A DNA stretch of 47,711 bases from Sphingobacteriales bacterium 44-15 (GTDB lineage: Bacteria; Bacteroidota; Bacteroidia; Chitinophagales; Chitinophagaceae). Every line of letters starts with the position of its first letter. Within the stretch, counting starts at the first letter, position 1. Made by a program: the position numbers and the translations under genes. The DNA is taken from assembly GCA_001899685.1 (NCBI GenBank), contig MKWG01000038.1:1-47711 (forward strand). The letters are read 5' to 3'. The notes below the pieces were generated by a model. It was not told the origin of the DNA. It made no database searches and saw only the letters and a program-made list of their open reading frames with translations. Positions 27,781 through 37,293 of the stretch are shown here, in pieces.

Positions 27781-29583
27781 TTACCAGTTTTCGTTCTGAG
27801 CTAACATTTCGTTGCGCTCTATTTGTCCCTGAGGAATTGGGAATAGGTAACGTCTGTTCGCAGTAAATTTTCTTTGATTCTGATTAAGAAACACCAGATG
27901 CTGCACGCTATAGCCGGTACGGTTTTCATTGATTTCTATAAAAGTAGCAGGTTCAGTTAACTCAGGAATATCTCCGGAAGGGGCTATACCATGATTAGCA
28001 TCCCCACCATATTTTCCCCAACGGAGTAGGCTCCAGTAATAATCAAATTCTTTAGCAAGGTCAACCCTCCGTTCCCTTTTGTAGTCAATCCAGGCCTCTG
28101 TAGCGGAACCGGCAGTGGATGGTGGTAGCTGACCATGCACCGTACGAGTAACATTAAGAGACTGAACTGCTTCAGCTATTTTTCCCTGTCTTAATAAAGC
28201 CTCAGCCTTATTAAGGTAAACCCGGCCTAATCTAAATACCACCCAATGATAGTCTGTTGGCACGCCTGCGGCCACTCTGGGACTAACATTATAAACTCCT
28301 TTACGCCAGAGATAATTAGAAGGGCTCATGTGCGGCCCCAATGCACCATTGGTGAGCCTATATAAATTACCTTTCACTTTCATTGAAATGGATTCACCAA
28401 ACCATGTACATGAATCGTAAACGACACTAGCGTAAAATCTTTTGTCACGATGCTGATACATTAAAGCGCTTACATCACTGTTGCCGGTTAAGCGACCTGT
28501 GTCTTCAATTATACTACTGGCAGGACTGATTCTGGTAACATTGTTTGTAAATTGTGAAGTCTCATTCCACTTCACGGCTTTCAGGGGATCAGATTGGTCT
28601 ATTACCAGATAATCATCTACCAGGTTCTGTGAAACACCCCACCAGGTCCACCCAAGAAAAATACCATCAACTTTAAAAAATGGATAACCCCCACGAGCCG
28701 CCACAGCTCCATTATTAGTATTAGGCATTACGTTCTGTAAATCACTTATGTTTTCACAATTCGTATTAACCTTGCTGCGATAGATAGCAAAAATAATTTC
28801 AGGTGAATTTTTTTTTGTTTCATTGAACATACCCTCGTAATCACTCTCCATTGAATATTTACCACTGTTAATGATGGTATCAGCTGCGGCTATCGCTTTG
28901 TCATAATAAGCATCATTGCCAGTATAAGCTGCTGCTTGCAAGGCAACCTCACTCTTTAATGCGAGGGCAGCATAACAACTGGCCTTCCCCGCTTTGGCAG
29001 TCTTTGGAAGTCCGGGAATCGCAGCATCAAGCAGTTGTATAATCTTGTCATAGGTTTCTCCCACGCTTGAAGTAAGGGGTAGCTTAAAATTATCATCAGG
29101 TGTTAGTAATGTATCTATCCACATTACTCTTCCAAACTTTCTGGCAAGATCAAAATAAGCCATAGCCTTCAGGAACCGTGCTTCAGCAACTAACTCCTTT
29201 TTATCTGAATCTGTTAATCCTGCAGAAGACGGGGCTTTATTTAACACGAGATTGCAACGTCTGATATTGCTGAAGCGGTTGAAACCAAAATCGGAATACC
29301 TATCAAAAGTTTCAAGTGCCACATTGCTGCCATTACCCGCTGCATTCACGACACTGTTGGTAGTATACGCATCGAACTGCACATGCGAAGGAGATGTTGA
29401 ATAAACGCCCAGGATACTTGCATAAGCTCCATTAATAAATGCATCTGCTGTAGCACGTGAGTTCCAGACAGTATTTTCATCAAATTTGTCAAATGGCTCT
29501 GTATCCAGAATGTTTTTTTTACAAGACAAACACAACAGAACGTTAATTGTAAGTACAGTATAAATTATAACCGACGTTTTCAT
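27781..29583 (-). CDS. SusD/RagB family nutrient-binding outer-membrane lipoprotein
   Basis: A 600-residue protein. The start at 29583 gives MKTSVIIYTVLTINVLLC followed by LSC, a lipobox with cysteine near 21, then KKNILDTEP, typical of SusD. TPR-like helices (ELVAEARFLKAMAYFDLARKFG) and the C-terminal RVYLNKAEALLRQG and EFDYYWSLLRWG motifs are present. SusD caps the SusC pore and binds oligosaccharide at the cell surface. It starts 24 bp after the SusC stop, so the two are co-transcribed. Confidence 0.95.
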   Translation of the reverse strand: MKTSVIIYTVLTINVLLCLSCKKNILDTEPFDKFDENTVWNSRATADAFINGAYASILGVYSTSPSHVQFDAYTTNSVVNAAGNGSNVALETFDRYSDFGFNRFSNIRRCNLVLNKAPSSAGLTDSDKKELVAEARFLKAMAYFDLARKFGRVMWIDTLLTPDDNFKLPLTSSVGETYDKIIQLLDAAIPGLPKTAKAGKASCYAALALKSEVALQAAAYTGNDAYYDKAIAAADTIINSGKYSMESDYEGMFNETKKNSPEIIFAIYRSKVNTNCENISDLQNVMPNTNNGAVAARGGYPFFKVDGIFLGWTWWGVSQNLVDDYLVIDQSDPLKAVKWNETSQFTNNVTRISPASSIIEDTGRLTGNSDVSALMYQHRDKRFYASVVYDSCTWFGESISMKVKGNLYRLTNGALGPHMSPSNYLWRKGVYNVSPRVAAGVPTDYHWVVFRLGRVYLNKAEALLRQGKIAEAVQSLNVTRTVHGQLPPSTAGSATEAWIDYKRERRVDLAKEFDYYWSLLRWGKYGGDANHGIAPSGDIPELTEPATFIEINENRTGYSVQHLVFLNQNQRKFTANRRYLFPIPQGQIERNEMLAQNENW

Positions 29584-29607
29584 TGTAATGTTTTTTACAG
29601 TCAATAA

Positions 29608-32600
29608 TTAAAACCCTACATTAATAGAAGCAGAATATACACGTTGAGTAGGATAGTCGTAATTGTTTGTGCTCCCGGTTTCTGCATCCATGTAGTACTT
29701 ATTGAGAGGAGAGAAAGTGAGCAGATTTGTGCCACTTAAAATAAGGCGTAGATCTGAAATAAACCTGGCATTCTTCAATAAGCTCTTCTTGAAATCATAA
29801 CCAATTTGAAGAGCTTTCAGCCGCAGGTATCTTCCGTCGACAATCCAGAAATCACTTGTTGCTACATTATTGCTTCCATTGCTTGCGACAGAGACAGGAC
29901 GAGGGAACTGAGCGCCCTGATTTGCAGGAGTCCAGTAATCCAGTTGGAAGGGATATATCTGCGAAATTTGAATTCTGTCACCAAGATAGACGCTACGGCT
30001 ACCGCTTCCCTGCCACAACATGTTGAGCATCCAGCTACGATATTTCAGGTCCAGAGTAAACCCGTAGTTAATTCTCGGGAAAGTATTCGAACCTATTCTT
30101 CTATAGTCCGCTTCATCTATTTTACCATCTCCATTGGTGTCTTCATACCAAAGGTCGCCAGGTCTAAGTAAGCCTGATGCATTACTAAGTGTAGGATTCA
30201 GAAGTATATCCTGAGCACTTTGATAATATCCATAGGTATGTAATCCAGCACCGTAATAGCCTGTTTGGTGAGTAGTACGTGTAGAAGGGTTTTTCAATGT
30301 AGCGCTATCTTCGTTGGGATTCACTTCCCATAATTGGTCAAATTTCACAAAATTTACACCTGCATTATATTCTAAATTGCCAATCCGGTTGTTATAGCGG
30401 AGGCTAAATTCATAGCCAGCCCGCCTGAATGCGCCGTTCGAGTTGACTGTGGGCAGATTTGTGCCTAAAGGATCCGTGTAGCTGACACCGGAAGGAGAAG
30501 CCAGGTAATTGATGGTTCTATTATAGAAGTAATCAAAGGTTCCACTTAGCCGGCTGTTTAAACTGGCAAAGTCGGCTCCTATATTGAATGATTCCTGGGA
30601 AAACCAGGTGATATCCGGGCTTGCAAAACCCGGATTACCAAACCCTGGAACCAACTGCCCATCTATTACGTACGCCTGTGTATTAATACTGTACCCTGGT
30701 ATATAGTCGAAGTTTCCAGCATTGCTGTTTTGGCCAACGGTACCATAAGAGGTTCTTAATTTTAAGTAATTAAGTATGTTTTCCTGGTTAAATAAATCAA
30801 AGAATTCCTCTTTAGAGATTATCCATGCCAAAGAGGCCGAAGGAAAGAAACCCCATCTTTTATCCTTGGGGAAAAGATTACCATTACCATCGTATCTGAA
30901 GCTTCCCTCCAAAAAATATTTGCTGAGATAATCATATTTGAGACGTCCAAGATAGGCAGCTCTCGCATTTTCAGATGCCGATCCATTATTTTGTATACCT
31001 GCATTGGGCCCTGCAAACAATTGATCGATATTAAACAGATAACTGGTTCGGGAAGCGCTCAGATTTTCAGAATAGCCATAATTCTCCTCATACCCGCCAA
31101 GAACTGAAATTGTGTGTTTTTTAAGAAAAGTACGGTCATATCCTAATAGAGCCTGTAATGTATAAGAATAACCGCTACCTGCGCCAGCAGAAAGATTGGG
31201 AGTATTTTGAGCTAATGGAACATCGCTGCCTACGCTGTATTGAGGCGCTGTAGCAGACCAGCTTTTATTCCAGCTTTGATCCTGCCTGAAATTACCATTT
31301 ACTCTAACCTCAAGCCCTTCAATTTTGGGAACAGACCAGGTAATATTTAATAAACCGTTCAGATTTCTATTTTCAGTACGATTATAGCCAGAACGGGGAT
31401 CCATCTCTACAAGTGGATTATCGGCGCCTGCTGCATACCTGGTTTGTGCTTCATCAGCAAAAGCAGACTCCATAGGACTACGATTCTGTATATGCCCCCA
31501 AATAAAATAATACCCCGACCCGTATTGGCTGCTTGGTATTCTCAATTCTTCAGATACTCCATAAATACCTAATGTTGTTTTCAAACCAATTTTTTCAAAG
31601 CTTCCGGTTATATTCATCCTATAGTTATACCGTTTAAGCCAGTTAGTGTTAAACGTGAATAGAGTTCCCTGGTCAAAATAGCCGATCGAACCATAAAACT
31701 GTAATTGCTTGTTGCCTGCACTAATAGAAAGGTTATGCCTTTTTTGTGGTGCGAATTTTTTAAGTGTAAGTCCTTGCCAGTCCGTGTTTGGATAATTTAA
31801 AGGATCTGTTTGATCACGGTATTTCTGAAGTACTTCCTCGGAAAAAGGGAGAAGCTCACCTGCATTAGCAGCTCGCTGATTTATGGCTAAAGCAACTTCA
31901 TAGCTTGTTATTTTCTTACTTAAAATTGTAGGCTGACTCAAATCGTAAGAGAAGTCATATCTTGCTGACATTTTACCAGCACTCCCTCTTTTGGTAGTAA
32001 CTAAAACCACACCTCCTCCGGCTACCAGCCCATAAATACCGGCAGCCCCTGCATCTTTAAGAAAACTGATATTTTCAATATCATTGATATTCAGTGTTCG
32101 AAAATCGAACTCACTTAAGATAATATCATCAATTACATAAACAGGCGTTTCGCCGCCACGAATTGAAATAGTAGGCACTTTACCCGGTCCACCGCCACTG
32201 CTTGTTACAATTAAACCGGGTACTCTGCCAGCCAAACCATCTCCCAATGTAGGAAGAGGAAGGTTAGAGAGGCTTTCACCTCTGAGGGTTGACACTGCAG
32301 CCGTATTTTTTCGAACGCTTGTTTTACCATAACCTATGATCACAGTTTCATCAAGATTTTGTCTTGCTATTTTCATTACAATATTGATGTTATTCCGTTC
32401 TCCAATCAATACTTCCTGCATCTCAAAGCCGACAAAAGAAAACACTAGCCTATCGCCTTTATCAGCAGCAATGACGAACCTTCCATTTTCATCTGCTATT
32501 GCAGTCTCATTCCTTCCTTTTACTTTAATGGTCGCCCCAGCCAGAACATTACCATTCTCATCCATAATCTTACCGCTAATCTCTGTAGGAGGCTGCGGAT

Positions 32601-33015
32601 ACTCCATAATCACATCCGTGCTAACATTTTCCTTTTTTGTTATTACTATTGTTTTTTTTATGATAGCATAATTGAATGGTTGATCTTTGAAGCATGCATA
32701 CAGTGCCTGCTCAATGGTAGAATTTTCCAACTCAACAGAAATTTTTTTAGCGTCTTTCAACAATCGTTCATTAAAAAAAAACTGATACCCACTTTGCTTA
32801 CCAATTTCTAAACAGACCTGTTCGAGTGACTTTTTTTTGACCTTCAAGGTAATTTGCTGACTGAATCCTATAGCACTTACCTGGAGGCATGCTGACAGAA
32901 GAAGAATAGCAGTTAACTTCATAATCAACAGCGTTTTGGTTAATTTTCCCGGGGAGGCCGTCAATTTACTGACATAATTTGGCCACCCAAAGGGAATAGG
33001 AAAATTTAATTCCAT
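29608..33015 (-). CDS. SusC/RagA family TonB-linked outer-membrane importer with STN domain
   Basis: A 1135-residue receptor. The start at 33015 (MELNFPIPFGW) is the best upstream start before the signal segment MKLTAILLLSACLQVSAIGFSQ; the frame is open to 33087. An STN domain (about 60-130, KKKSLEQVCLEIGKQSGYQFFF) marks signal transduction to the neighbouring FecR anti-sigma. A CarboxypepD_reg domain (about 140-225), a plug with VIIGYGKTSVRKNTAAVSTLRGESL and ISIRGGETPVYVIDD, and a barrel follow. It imports oligosaccharides with SusD. The 5' leader (33088-33119) can fold into a strong hairpin. Substrate is unknown. Confidence 0.95.
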   Translation of the reverse strand: MELNFPIPFGWPNYVSKLTASPGKLTKTLLIMKLTAILLLSACLQVSAIGFSQQITLKVKKKSLEQVCLEIGKQSGYQFFFNERLLKDAKKISVELENSTIEQALYACFKDQPFNYAIIKKTIVITKKENVSTDVIMEYPQPPTEISGKIMDENGNVLAGATIKVKGRNETAIADENGRFVIAADKGDRLVFSFVGFEMQEVLIGERNNINIVMKIARQNLDETVIIGYGKTSVRKNTAAVSTLRGESLSNLPLPTLGDGLAGRVPGLIVTSSGGGPGKVPTISIRGGETPVYVIDDIILSEFDFRTLNINDIENISFLKDAGAAGIYGLVAGGGVVLVTTKRGSAGKMSARYDFSYDLSQPTILSKKITSYEVALAINQRAANAGELLPFSEEVLQKYRDQTDPLNYPNTDWQGLTLKKFAPQKRHNLSISAGNKQLQFYGSIGYFDQGTLFTFNTNWLKRYNYRMNITGSFEKIGLKTTLGIYGVSEELRIPSSQYGSGYYFIWGHIQNRSPMESAFADEAQTRYAAGADNPLVEMDPRSGYNRTENRNLNGLLNITWSVPKIEGLEVRVNGNFRQDQSWNKSWSATAPQYSVGSDVPLAQNTPNLSAGAGSGYSYTLQALLGYDRTFLKKHTISVLGGYEENYGYSENLSASRTSYLFNIDQLFAGPNAGIQNNGSASENARAAYLGRLKYDYLSKYFLEGSFRYDGNGNLFPKDKRWGFFPSASLAWIISKEEFFDLFNQENILNYLKLRTSYGTVGQNSNAGNFDYIPGYSINTQAYVIDGQLVPGFGNPGFASPDITWFSQESFNIGADFASLNSRLSGTFDYFYNRTINYLASPSGVSYTDPLGTNLPTVNSNGAFRRAGYEFSLRYNNRIGNLEYNAGVNFVKFDQLWEVNPNEDSATLKNPSTRTTHQTGYYGAGLHTYGYYQSAQDILLNPTLSNASGLLRPGDLWYEDTNGDGKIDEADYRRIGSNTFPRINYGFTLDLKYRSWMLNMLWQGSGSRSVYLGDRIQISQIYPFQLDYWTPANQGAQFPRPVSVASNGSNNVATSDFWIVDGRYLRLKALQIGYDFKKSLLKNARFISDLRLILSGTNLLTFSPLNKYYMDAETGSTNNYDYPTQRVYSASINVGF

Positions 33016-33087
33016 ACCTTTGTTTTGTTTTGGGTTAAATGAATAAAACAGTTTTACCAATTGTCTAAAAAATTGACCCAAACTCAC

Positions 33088-33119
33088 GCCAGTAGTGCTT
33101 CACCACTCCTGGCTTTTTT
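33088..33119 (+). terminator. Hairpin between fecR and susC, terminator-like on the plus strand
   Basis: GCCAGTAGTG (33088-33097) pairs with CACTCCTGGC (33104-33113) with one mismatch and is followed by six T on the plus strand. No plus-strand gene lies upstream, so on that strand it would stop antisense transcription; on the minus strand it would be a stem in the susC leader. Confidence 0.6.
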
Positions 33120-33167
33120 GTGTCAATTCAAATGCTTTATATAAATGCCAGCACTTGCCGTTCTGTC

Positions 33168-34355
33168 TTACAGTGTTTTCTGATTAGGGTTAACAACAAG
33201 AACCTTCCCGGATATCTCTGCCTCCACATCACTGTACTGGAGAATCTTTACAAACTCTGAAAGGTTTACTTCGCGTGATATTTCACCGGTAAATATATCT
33301 GCCGGCACACCATTAGGGTATGTCACTTTTATGTCATACCAACGTTCGGCCTGGCGCATCATAGACTTAATGTCCATTTTATTAAACTTGAAAAGCCCGT
33401 TCTTCCAGGACATTACGACCTCCATATCGACATTATCCTTTACTTCTATGATATTTGTAACTATAGCTTGCTGGCCAGGACGTATAATTGCAGATTCTCT
33501 TTGTTCTCCGGAGACCTTGACAGAACCTTCCAGCAAACTCACTTTAACAGCGGGCTCATCATCATAAGCATTTATGTTAAAATGTGTTCCTAAAACAGAC
33601 ACTACTGTTTTACCCTTGGCCACCTGAAATGGCATTGACGCGTTATGCGCTACTTCAAAATATGCTTCTCCGCTAATGGTTACTTTTCTTTCGCTTCCTC
33701 TAAACGAAACCGGATAGGATATAGACGAACCCGCATTCAGCCATACATGAGAACCATCGCTCATCATCATATCTATTACCTTGCTTCCTCTGGGATTAGT
33801 GAGAGTATTGTATACAATTTGATCCGTATTGCCGGAATAAACAATCTTTCCATCAAGTGTTCTTGAAAGTTGTACGGCACCTTGTGGGATAGCGGTCAGG
33901 CTATCAACGGAAATAGTTTTGCCATCAGCTAATGTAATAGTTGCTTTTGTACCTTTTGGTGCTTCAACATCATTTGCTTTACGCTCTTTAACAATTTCAA
34001 TATTCCTGGCTGGTCCGTTAGAGAACCTGAGCCAATAGGTCAATCCGACCATGAGCAAAACAGAAGCTACCGCAGCCACACGAAACCAGGAACGCCGGTA
34101 TAGGGGAATGATCTGCAGCTCCGGGATTTGATGCAATACCTTCGCATAAATCCTTTCTTCAACGTCCTGCAACCTATCTGGATGATCTTCAGCAATCCAC
34201 CGGCTGAGTTGATCCTCATGTTGCAATGCATCAAGAAACCGCTGATTGGTGTCAGATTGCCGTTTCCACTGTTCCAGAAGCCGGGCATCTGTTTCACTAA
34301 GCGATCCCTGCAGGTACTTATTTAAAAGCAGAGCTATTCGTTGCTGTTCAGTCAT
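33168..34355 (-). CDS. FecR family anti-sigma factor
   Basis: A 395-residue inner-membrane regulator. The N-terminal cytoplasmic part (LNKYLQGSLSETDARLLEQWKRQSD) binds the sigma factor. One membrane segment (about 88-108, WFRVAAVASVLLMVGLTYWL) follows. The FecR domain (about 180-275, GSKVIDMMMSDGSHVWLNAGSS and GEAYFEVAHN) and the C-terminal DUF4974 domain lie in the periplasm. It passes the SusC STN signal to the ECF sigma factor encoded 123 bp upstream. Together with susC/D this is a complete trans-envelope signalling cassette. Confidence 0.95.
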   Translation of the reverse strand: MTEQQRIALLLNKYLQGSLSETDARLLEQWKRQSDTNQRFLDALQHEDQLSRWIAEDHPDRLQDVEERIYAKVLHQIPELQIIPLYRRSWFRVAAVASVLLMVGLTYWLRFSNGPARNIEIVKERKANDVEAPKGTKATITLADGKTISVDSLTAIPQGAVQLSRTLDGKIVYSGNTDQIVYNTLTNPRGSKVIDMMMSDGSHVWLNAGSSISYPVSFRGSERKVTISGEAYFEVAHNASMPFQVAKGKTVVSVLGTHFNINAYDDEPAVKVSLLEGSVKVSGEQRESAIIRPGQQAIVTNIIEVKDNVDMEVVMSWKNGLFKFNKMDIKSMMRQAERWYDIKVTYPNGVPADIFTGEISREVNLSEFVKILQYSDVEAEISGKVLVVNPNQKTL

Positions 34356-34478
34356 GATAAATTGTTGATCAGGATAAAATTTGCATTCGGAAACGCAGCC
34401 TAATATAAACTACAGCGAAAGAAGTCAATCCAACTAAAAAATTAATAAAAAAATTACGACGGCTTCCAACTTTGTTCA

Positions 34479-35090
34479 TCAGGCAAGTCCGCTATACCCT
34501 GATTCCAGCCAGATCAAAAGTGCTAAAAGGAGTGATTTGTCAGCAAGCGCTATCTTCAAAAGCCGGATAGCATTGGCTTTCTGGTTCTGGATAGTCTGTA
34601 CACTAAGGTTCAGCCGCAGGGCAATTTCGGATGGCTTTAATCCCTCCGCATACGACAACAGGAAAATTTCCTTCATCTTTTTGGGCATCTGCTCTACTTC
34701 AGCATATACCAGCTTCATCAGTTCCTGCCTGATCTCATGGACAACAAAATCAGGCTCTGTATTAATGGTCAGTTGTTTTTCCAGTTCTTTCTGCCGGGAG
34801 GTTTTTGCCCGTAGTTGTTTCAGAAAGTTAATGCAAGCGTTCCTGGCAGTAACATGCAGAAAAGCCCGGATATAATCCAGGGTTTCAAACCTGTCGCGGT
34901 TATTCCACAACTTTACAAATGTGTCGGCAGTCAATTCCTCGGCATCTTCTATATTGTTGACCCATTGCTGTACAAACCGGAAAACAGGGAGATAAAGCTG
35001 CTTGTATATGGCGCGGAAGGCAGCAGGCTCACCTGTCGCAAAACGCTGTATTAGTTCAGGCTCACTATAATATGTAAAATGTGATTTCAA
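34479..35090 (-). CDS. ECF RNA polymerase sigma factor (sigma-70 family)
   Basis: A 203-residue ECF factor. Region 2 (about 25-95) has FRFVQQWVNNIEDAEELTADTFVKLWNNRDRF, and region 4 (about 135-190) has LSYAEGLKPSEIALRLNLSVQTIQNQKANAIRLL, a helix-turn-helix. It has the usual Bacteroidota SusC-FecR-sigma order and should activate the minus-strand locus that follows. Its promoter is not clear from the sequence; a CAAATCTT on the plus strand near 35138 partly resembles a reversed -7 box but lacks a -33 element. Confidence 0.95.
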   Translation of the reverse strand: MKSHFTYYSEPELIQRFATGEPAAFRAIYKQLYLPVFRFVQQWVNNIEDAEELTADTFVKLWNNRDRFETLDYIRAFLHVTARNACINFLKQLRAKTSRQKELEKQLTINTEPDFVVHEIRQELMKLVYAEVEQMPKKMKEIFLLSYAEGLKPSEIALRLNLSVQTIQNQKANAIRLLKIALADKSLLLALLIWLESGYSGLA

Positions 35091-35474
35091 AATGTCGGTG
35101 GGTTAAAAATAAGGAAAACTCGTTAGATGATTTTTACCAAATCTTTCTGCTGATAAATTAAAATGCTTTGATATTGGCAAAAATTATCTTATTCTATCGA
35201 AATAAAATCCCTGATGCAATTATCAGACCGCCTGACTATTTCCTGCCATAAAAGGTCTGATTGCCTGCTGAGAAAAAAGGAATCCACCAACATTTCGTTG
35301 ACGGGTTTTTGCAATAAAGTAATGATCATCACCAGGTCCTGATGCTTCTGGCTTATTATTCATTGCCCCTCTTTTTCCTGTATTTGCCCTGACCACAATC
35401 ATCGAACTATTTGAGCCTGTTCATTGCCCCGGGATGAATACAGGACTACCTTGCCTGCAAAGGCGGTTCTCAAT
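35091..35474. other. Divergent intergenic region between sigma factor and deacetylase
   Basis: No gene. It contains a second copy of the terminator right half TTGACGGGTTTTTGCAATA (35298-35316), whose left half is degenerate (AATCCACCAAC at 35281-35291), and an Fnr-type dyad TGACCACAATCA (35390-35401) that matches TGAY-N4-RTCA but has no -7 box at the spacing used elsewhere in the window. A TTG at 35424 opens the deacetylase frame but is not favoured as the start. Confidence 0.55.
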
Positions 35475-36233
35475 ATGAACGTTCTAAAATTACCAGCGTG
35501 GTGGATGCTTTGTCTTACTATACCATGTGCTCAGGTATCAGTCGGGCAAAATAGTACTCAAAAAGAAATTCCTGTGCTATGCTACCATAATGTATGCTCA
35601 AAAGTATCCGTAGCCGGCGATCTGTGGATTGACGCTGCCAGTTTTGAAAGCCAGATACGTTCTTTAAAGGATAGTGGATACATGAGCATACTCCCGGACG
35701 ATCTTTATAGCTATTTAACAATGAGTGAGCCATTACCGCCAAAGCCTGTTATTATCAGCTTTGATGACTCGCATGCCGAACAGGCTACCATCGCCGCTCC
35801 GATTTTATACCGGTACGGGTTCAAAGCTGTTTTTTTTATCATGACTGTTACTATTGGTAAAGCAGGCTATTTATCGGCTTCACAAATCCAGGAGCTTTCG
35901 GATGAAGGGAATTGCATTGGTTCGCACTCCTATGATCATCCTCTGGTAACAGGAATAGAGGGTACTGCACTAAAATGGCAGTTTTATCAATCAAAAATAA
36001 CATTGGAAAAGCTGACCGGGAAACAGGTACTTTACGCAGCTTATCCGTATGGAGTTTGGAACCGGCAGGCAGTGGATACATTAAGAAGACTGGGCTATAA
36101 AGCCGCATTTCAGTTAAACGGTCCTAAAGACATGCTTGAGCCGTTATTTACGCTTCGGCGTATTATAACATCAGGTAAATGGTCGGGTAATACCCTGCAA
36201 AGTCATATCCGTAAAAGCTTTAAATCTCTGTGA
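35475..36233 (+). CDS. Polysaccharide deacetylase (NodB homology, CE4-like)
   Basis: A 252-residue secreted protein. The ATG at 35475 gives a signal segment (MNVLKLPAWWMLCLTIPCAQVSVG); the frame is open earlier from a TTG at 35424. NodB motifs are seen: PVLCYHNV, motif 1 VIISFDDSHAEQ with the base and metal aspartates, motif 2 GSHSYDHP with the metal histidines, and YAAYPYGVWNR for motif 3. It would remove acetyl or N-acetyl groups from extracellular polysaccharide or peptidoglycan. It is short for the family and lies alone before the stress cluster, with an Fnr-type dyad 85 bp upstream. Confidence 0.87.
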   Translation: MNVLKLPAWWMLCLTIPCAQVSVGQNSTQKEIPVLCYHNVCSKVSVAGDLWIDAASFESQIRSLKDSGYMSILPDDLYSYLTMSEPLPPKPVIISFDDSHAEQATIAAPILYRYGFKAVFFIMTVTIGKAGYLSASQIQELSDEGNCIGSHSYDHPLVTGIEGTALKWQFYQSKITLEKLTGKQVLYAAYPYGVWNRQAVDTLRRLGYKAAFQLNGPKDMLEPLFTLRRIITSGKWSGNTLQSHIRKSFKSL

Positions 36234-36360
36234 TTGGCATCCTTCATGCCTGCTTCGTATACCGCGGTACGCGAAGAGCTCAGGTCATATACTATAACAG
36301 CCGCTATACAGAAGAAATAGCATACCCTTTTGTTATCCTGATAACCATCAGTAAACCGGA

Positions 36361-36403
36361 TGGCTATCGTCATCGGACTGAGATCAGACAACATATATTT
36401 TTG
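36361..36403 (+). promoter_or_regulatory. Fnr/Crp-type dyad and -7 box for the first universal stress gene
   Basis: TGGCTATCGTCA (36361-36372) fits TGAY-N4-RTCA with one mismatch; 23 nt later comes TATTTTTG (36396-36403), an exact TAnnTTTG. The -33 TTTG is missing, as expected for an activator-dependent promoter. Same geometry as four other promoters nearby. Confidence 0.68.
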
Positions 36404-36419
36404 ATATGAAATCAGCAAT

Positions 36420-37244
36420 ATGAAAAGAATCCTATTGACACTTAATCCGGCAAATGCCAAAATCAATACGCTTGACTTTGCATGTTTTATTGCAAGATTA
36501 ACAGGGTCTGAGTTAACTGTGCTTTCCTTCGAGCCACTACCAGCTGCAAAAGCACCAGCCATAAAAGCTGAAAGAGAAATACTACATTTCGAAAAGAAAA
36601 AAAATGAATACATTTCCGACCATCTATACGAACATAACAAAGCATTGTTTTCAAATGCCTGTCAGTCCAGGGAAGTAAATTTTTCTTTTTGTGTATTTAC
36701 AACCCGTTCACCCGAAGCAGTAATTGTCGAAACGCGTTTTGCAGACCTGTTGATCGTTGACCCGGAAATTAAATTTTCCGGCGACCAGCAAGGCCTGCCA
36801 ACGGAATTTGCAAAAGAACTTCTTTTAAAAAGCGAATGCGCTGCTATACTTGCACCTTATAGCTTTGAAGGAATTGATGAGATTATATTGGCTTACGACG
36901 GCAGCAAATCGTGCGTGTTTGCTATTAAACAATTTACCTTTCTTTTTCCTGAGCTGGCAGATAAAAAAGTGACCGTGGTCCAGGTCAACAATGACGAGCC
37001 GGACAAACCAATTGTGCAGGAACAAAGGATCCGGCAGCTTTTAAATACCCATTATGACAAGGTACACTTTGAAACGCTCAACGGACAGCCGGCGTTTGAA
37101 TTAGTGAGATACCTCATTGATAAGCGGAAAACATTTGTAGTGCTTGGTGCATTTGGCCGCAATATGCTGAGCAACTTTTTAAAAGAAAGCACAGCTAATA
37201 AAGTTGTAAGCACAGCGAATTTACCTTTCTTTATTTCCCATTGA
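36420..37244 (+). CDS. Tandem universal stress protein (UspA-like), degenerate
   Basis: A 274-residue cytoplasmic protein made of two UspA-fold halves. The first begins MKRILLTLNPANAKINTLDFACFIARLTGSELTVLSFEP; the second (about 140-274) has DEIILAYDGSKSCVFAIKQF and ends in VVLGAFGRNMLSNFLKESTANKVVSTANLPFFISH, a modified G-x2-G-x9-G nucleotide loop. Bacteroidota clusters of this kind answer oxygen or energy limitation. It is followed by a coiled-coil gene 49 bp downstream and preceded by an activator-type promoter 17 bp from the start. Confidence 0.87.
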   Translation: MKRILLTLNPANAKINTLDFACFIARLTGSELTVLSFEPLPAAKAPAIKAEREILHFEKKKNEYISDHLYEHNKALFSNACQSREVNFSFCVFTTRSPEAVIVETRFADLLIVDPEIKFSGDQQGLPTEFAKELLLKSECAAILAPYSFEGIDEIILAYDGSKSCVFAIKQFTFLFPELADKKVTVVQVNNDEPDKPIVQEQRIRQLLNTHYDKVHFETLNGQPAFELVRYLIDKRKTFVVLGAFGRNMLSNFLKESTANKVVSTANLPFFISH

Positions 37245-37293
37245 CAGCCTGTCCTTATATTTTTTGCATTTAGAGATATTTAAATTCGAAAAA

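Noticed and set aside
35390-35401. Fnr-type dyad TGACCACAATCA before the deacetylase gene
   Set aside because: No -7 box at the 23-nt spacing shared by the other five sites, so it is not counted as part of that set.
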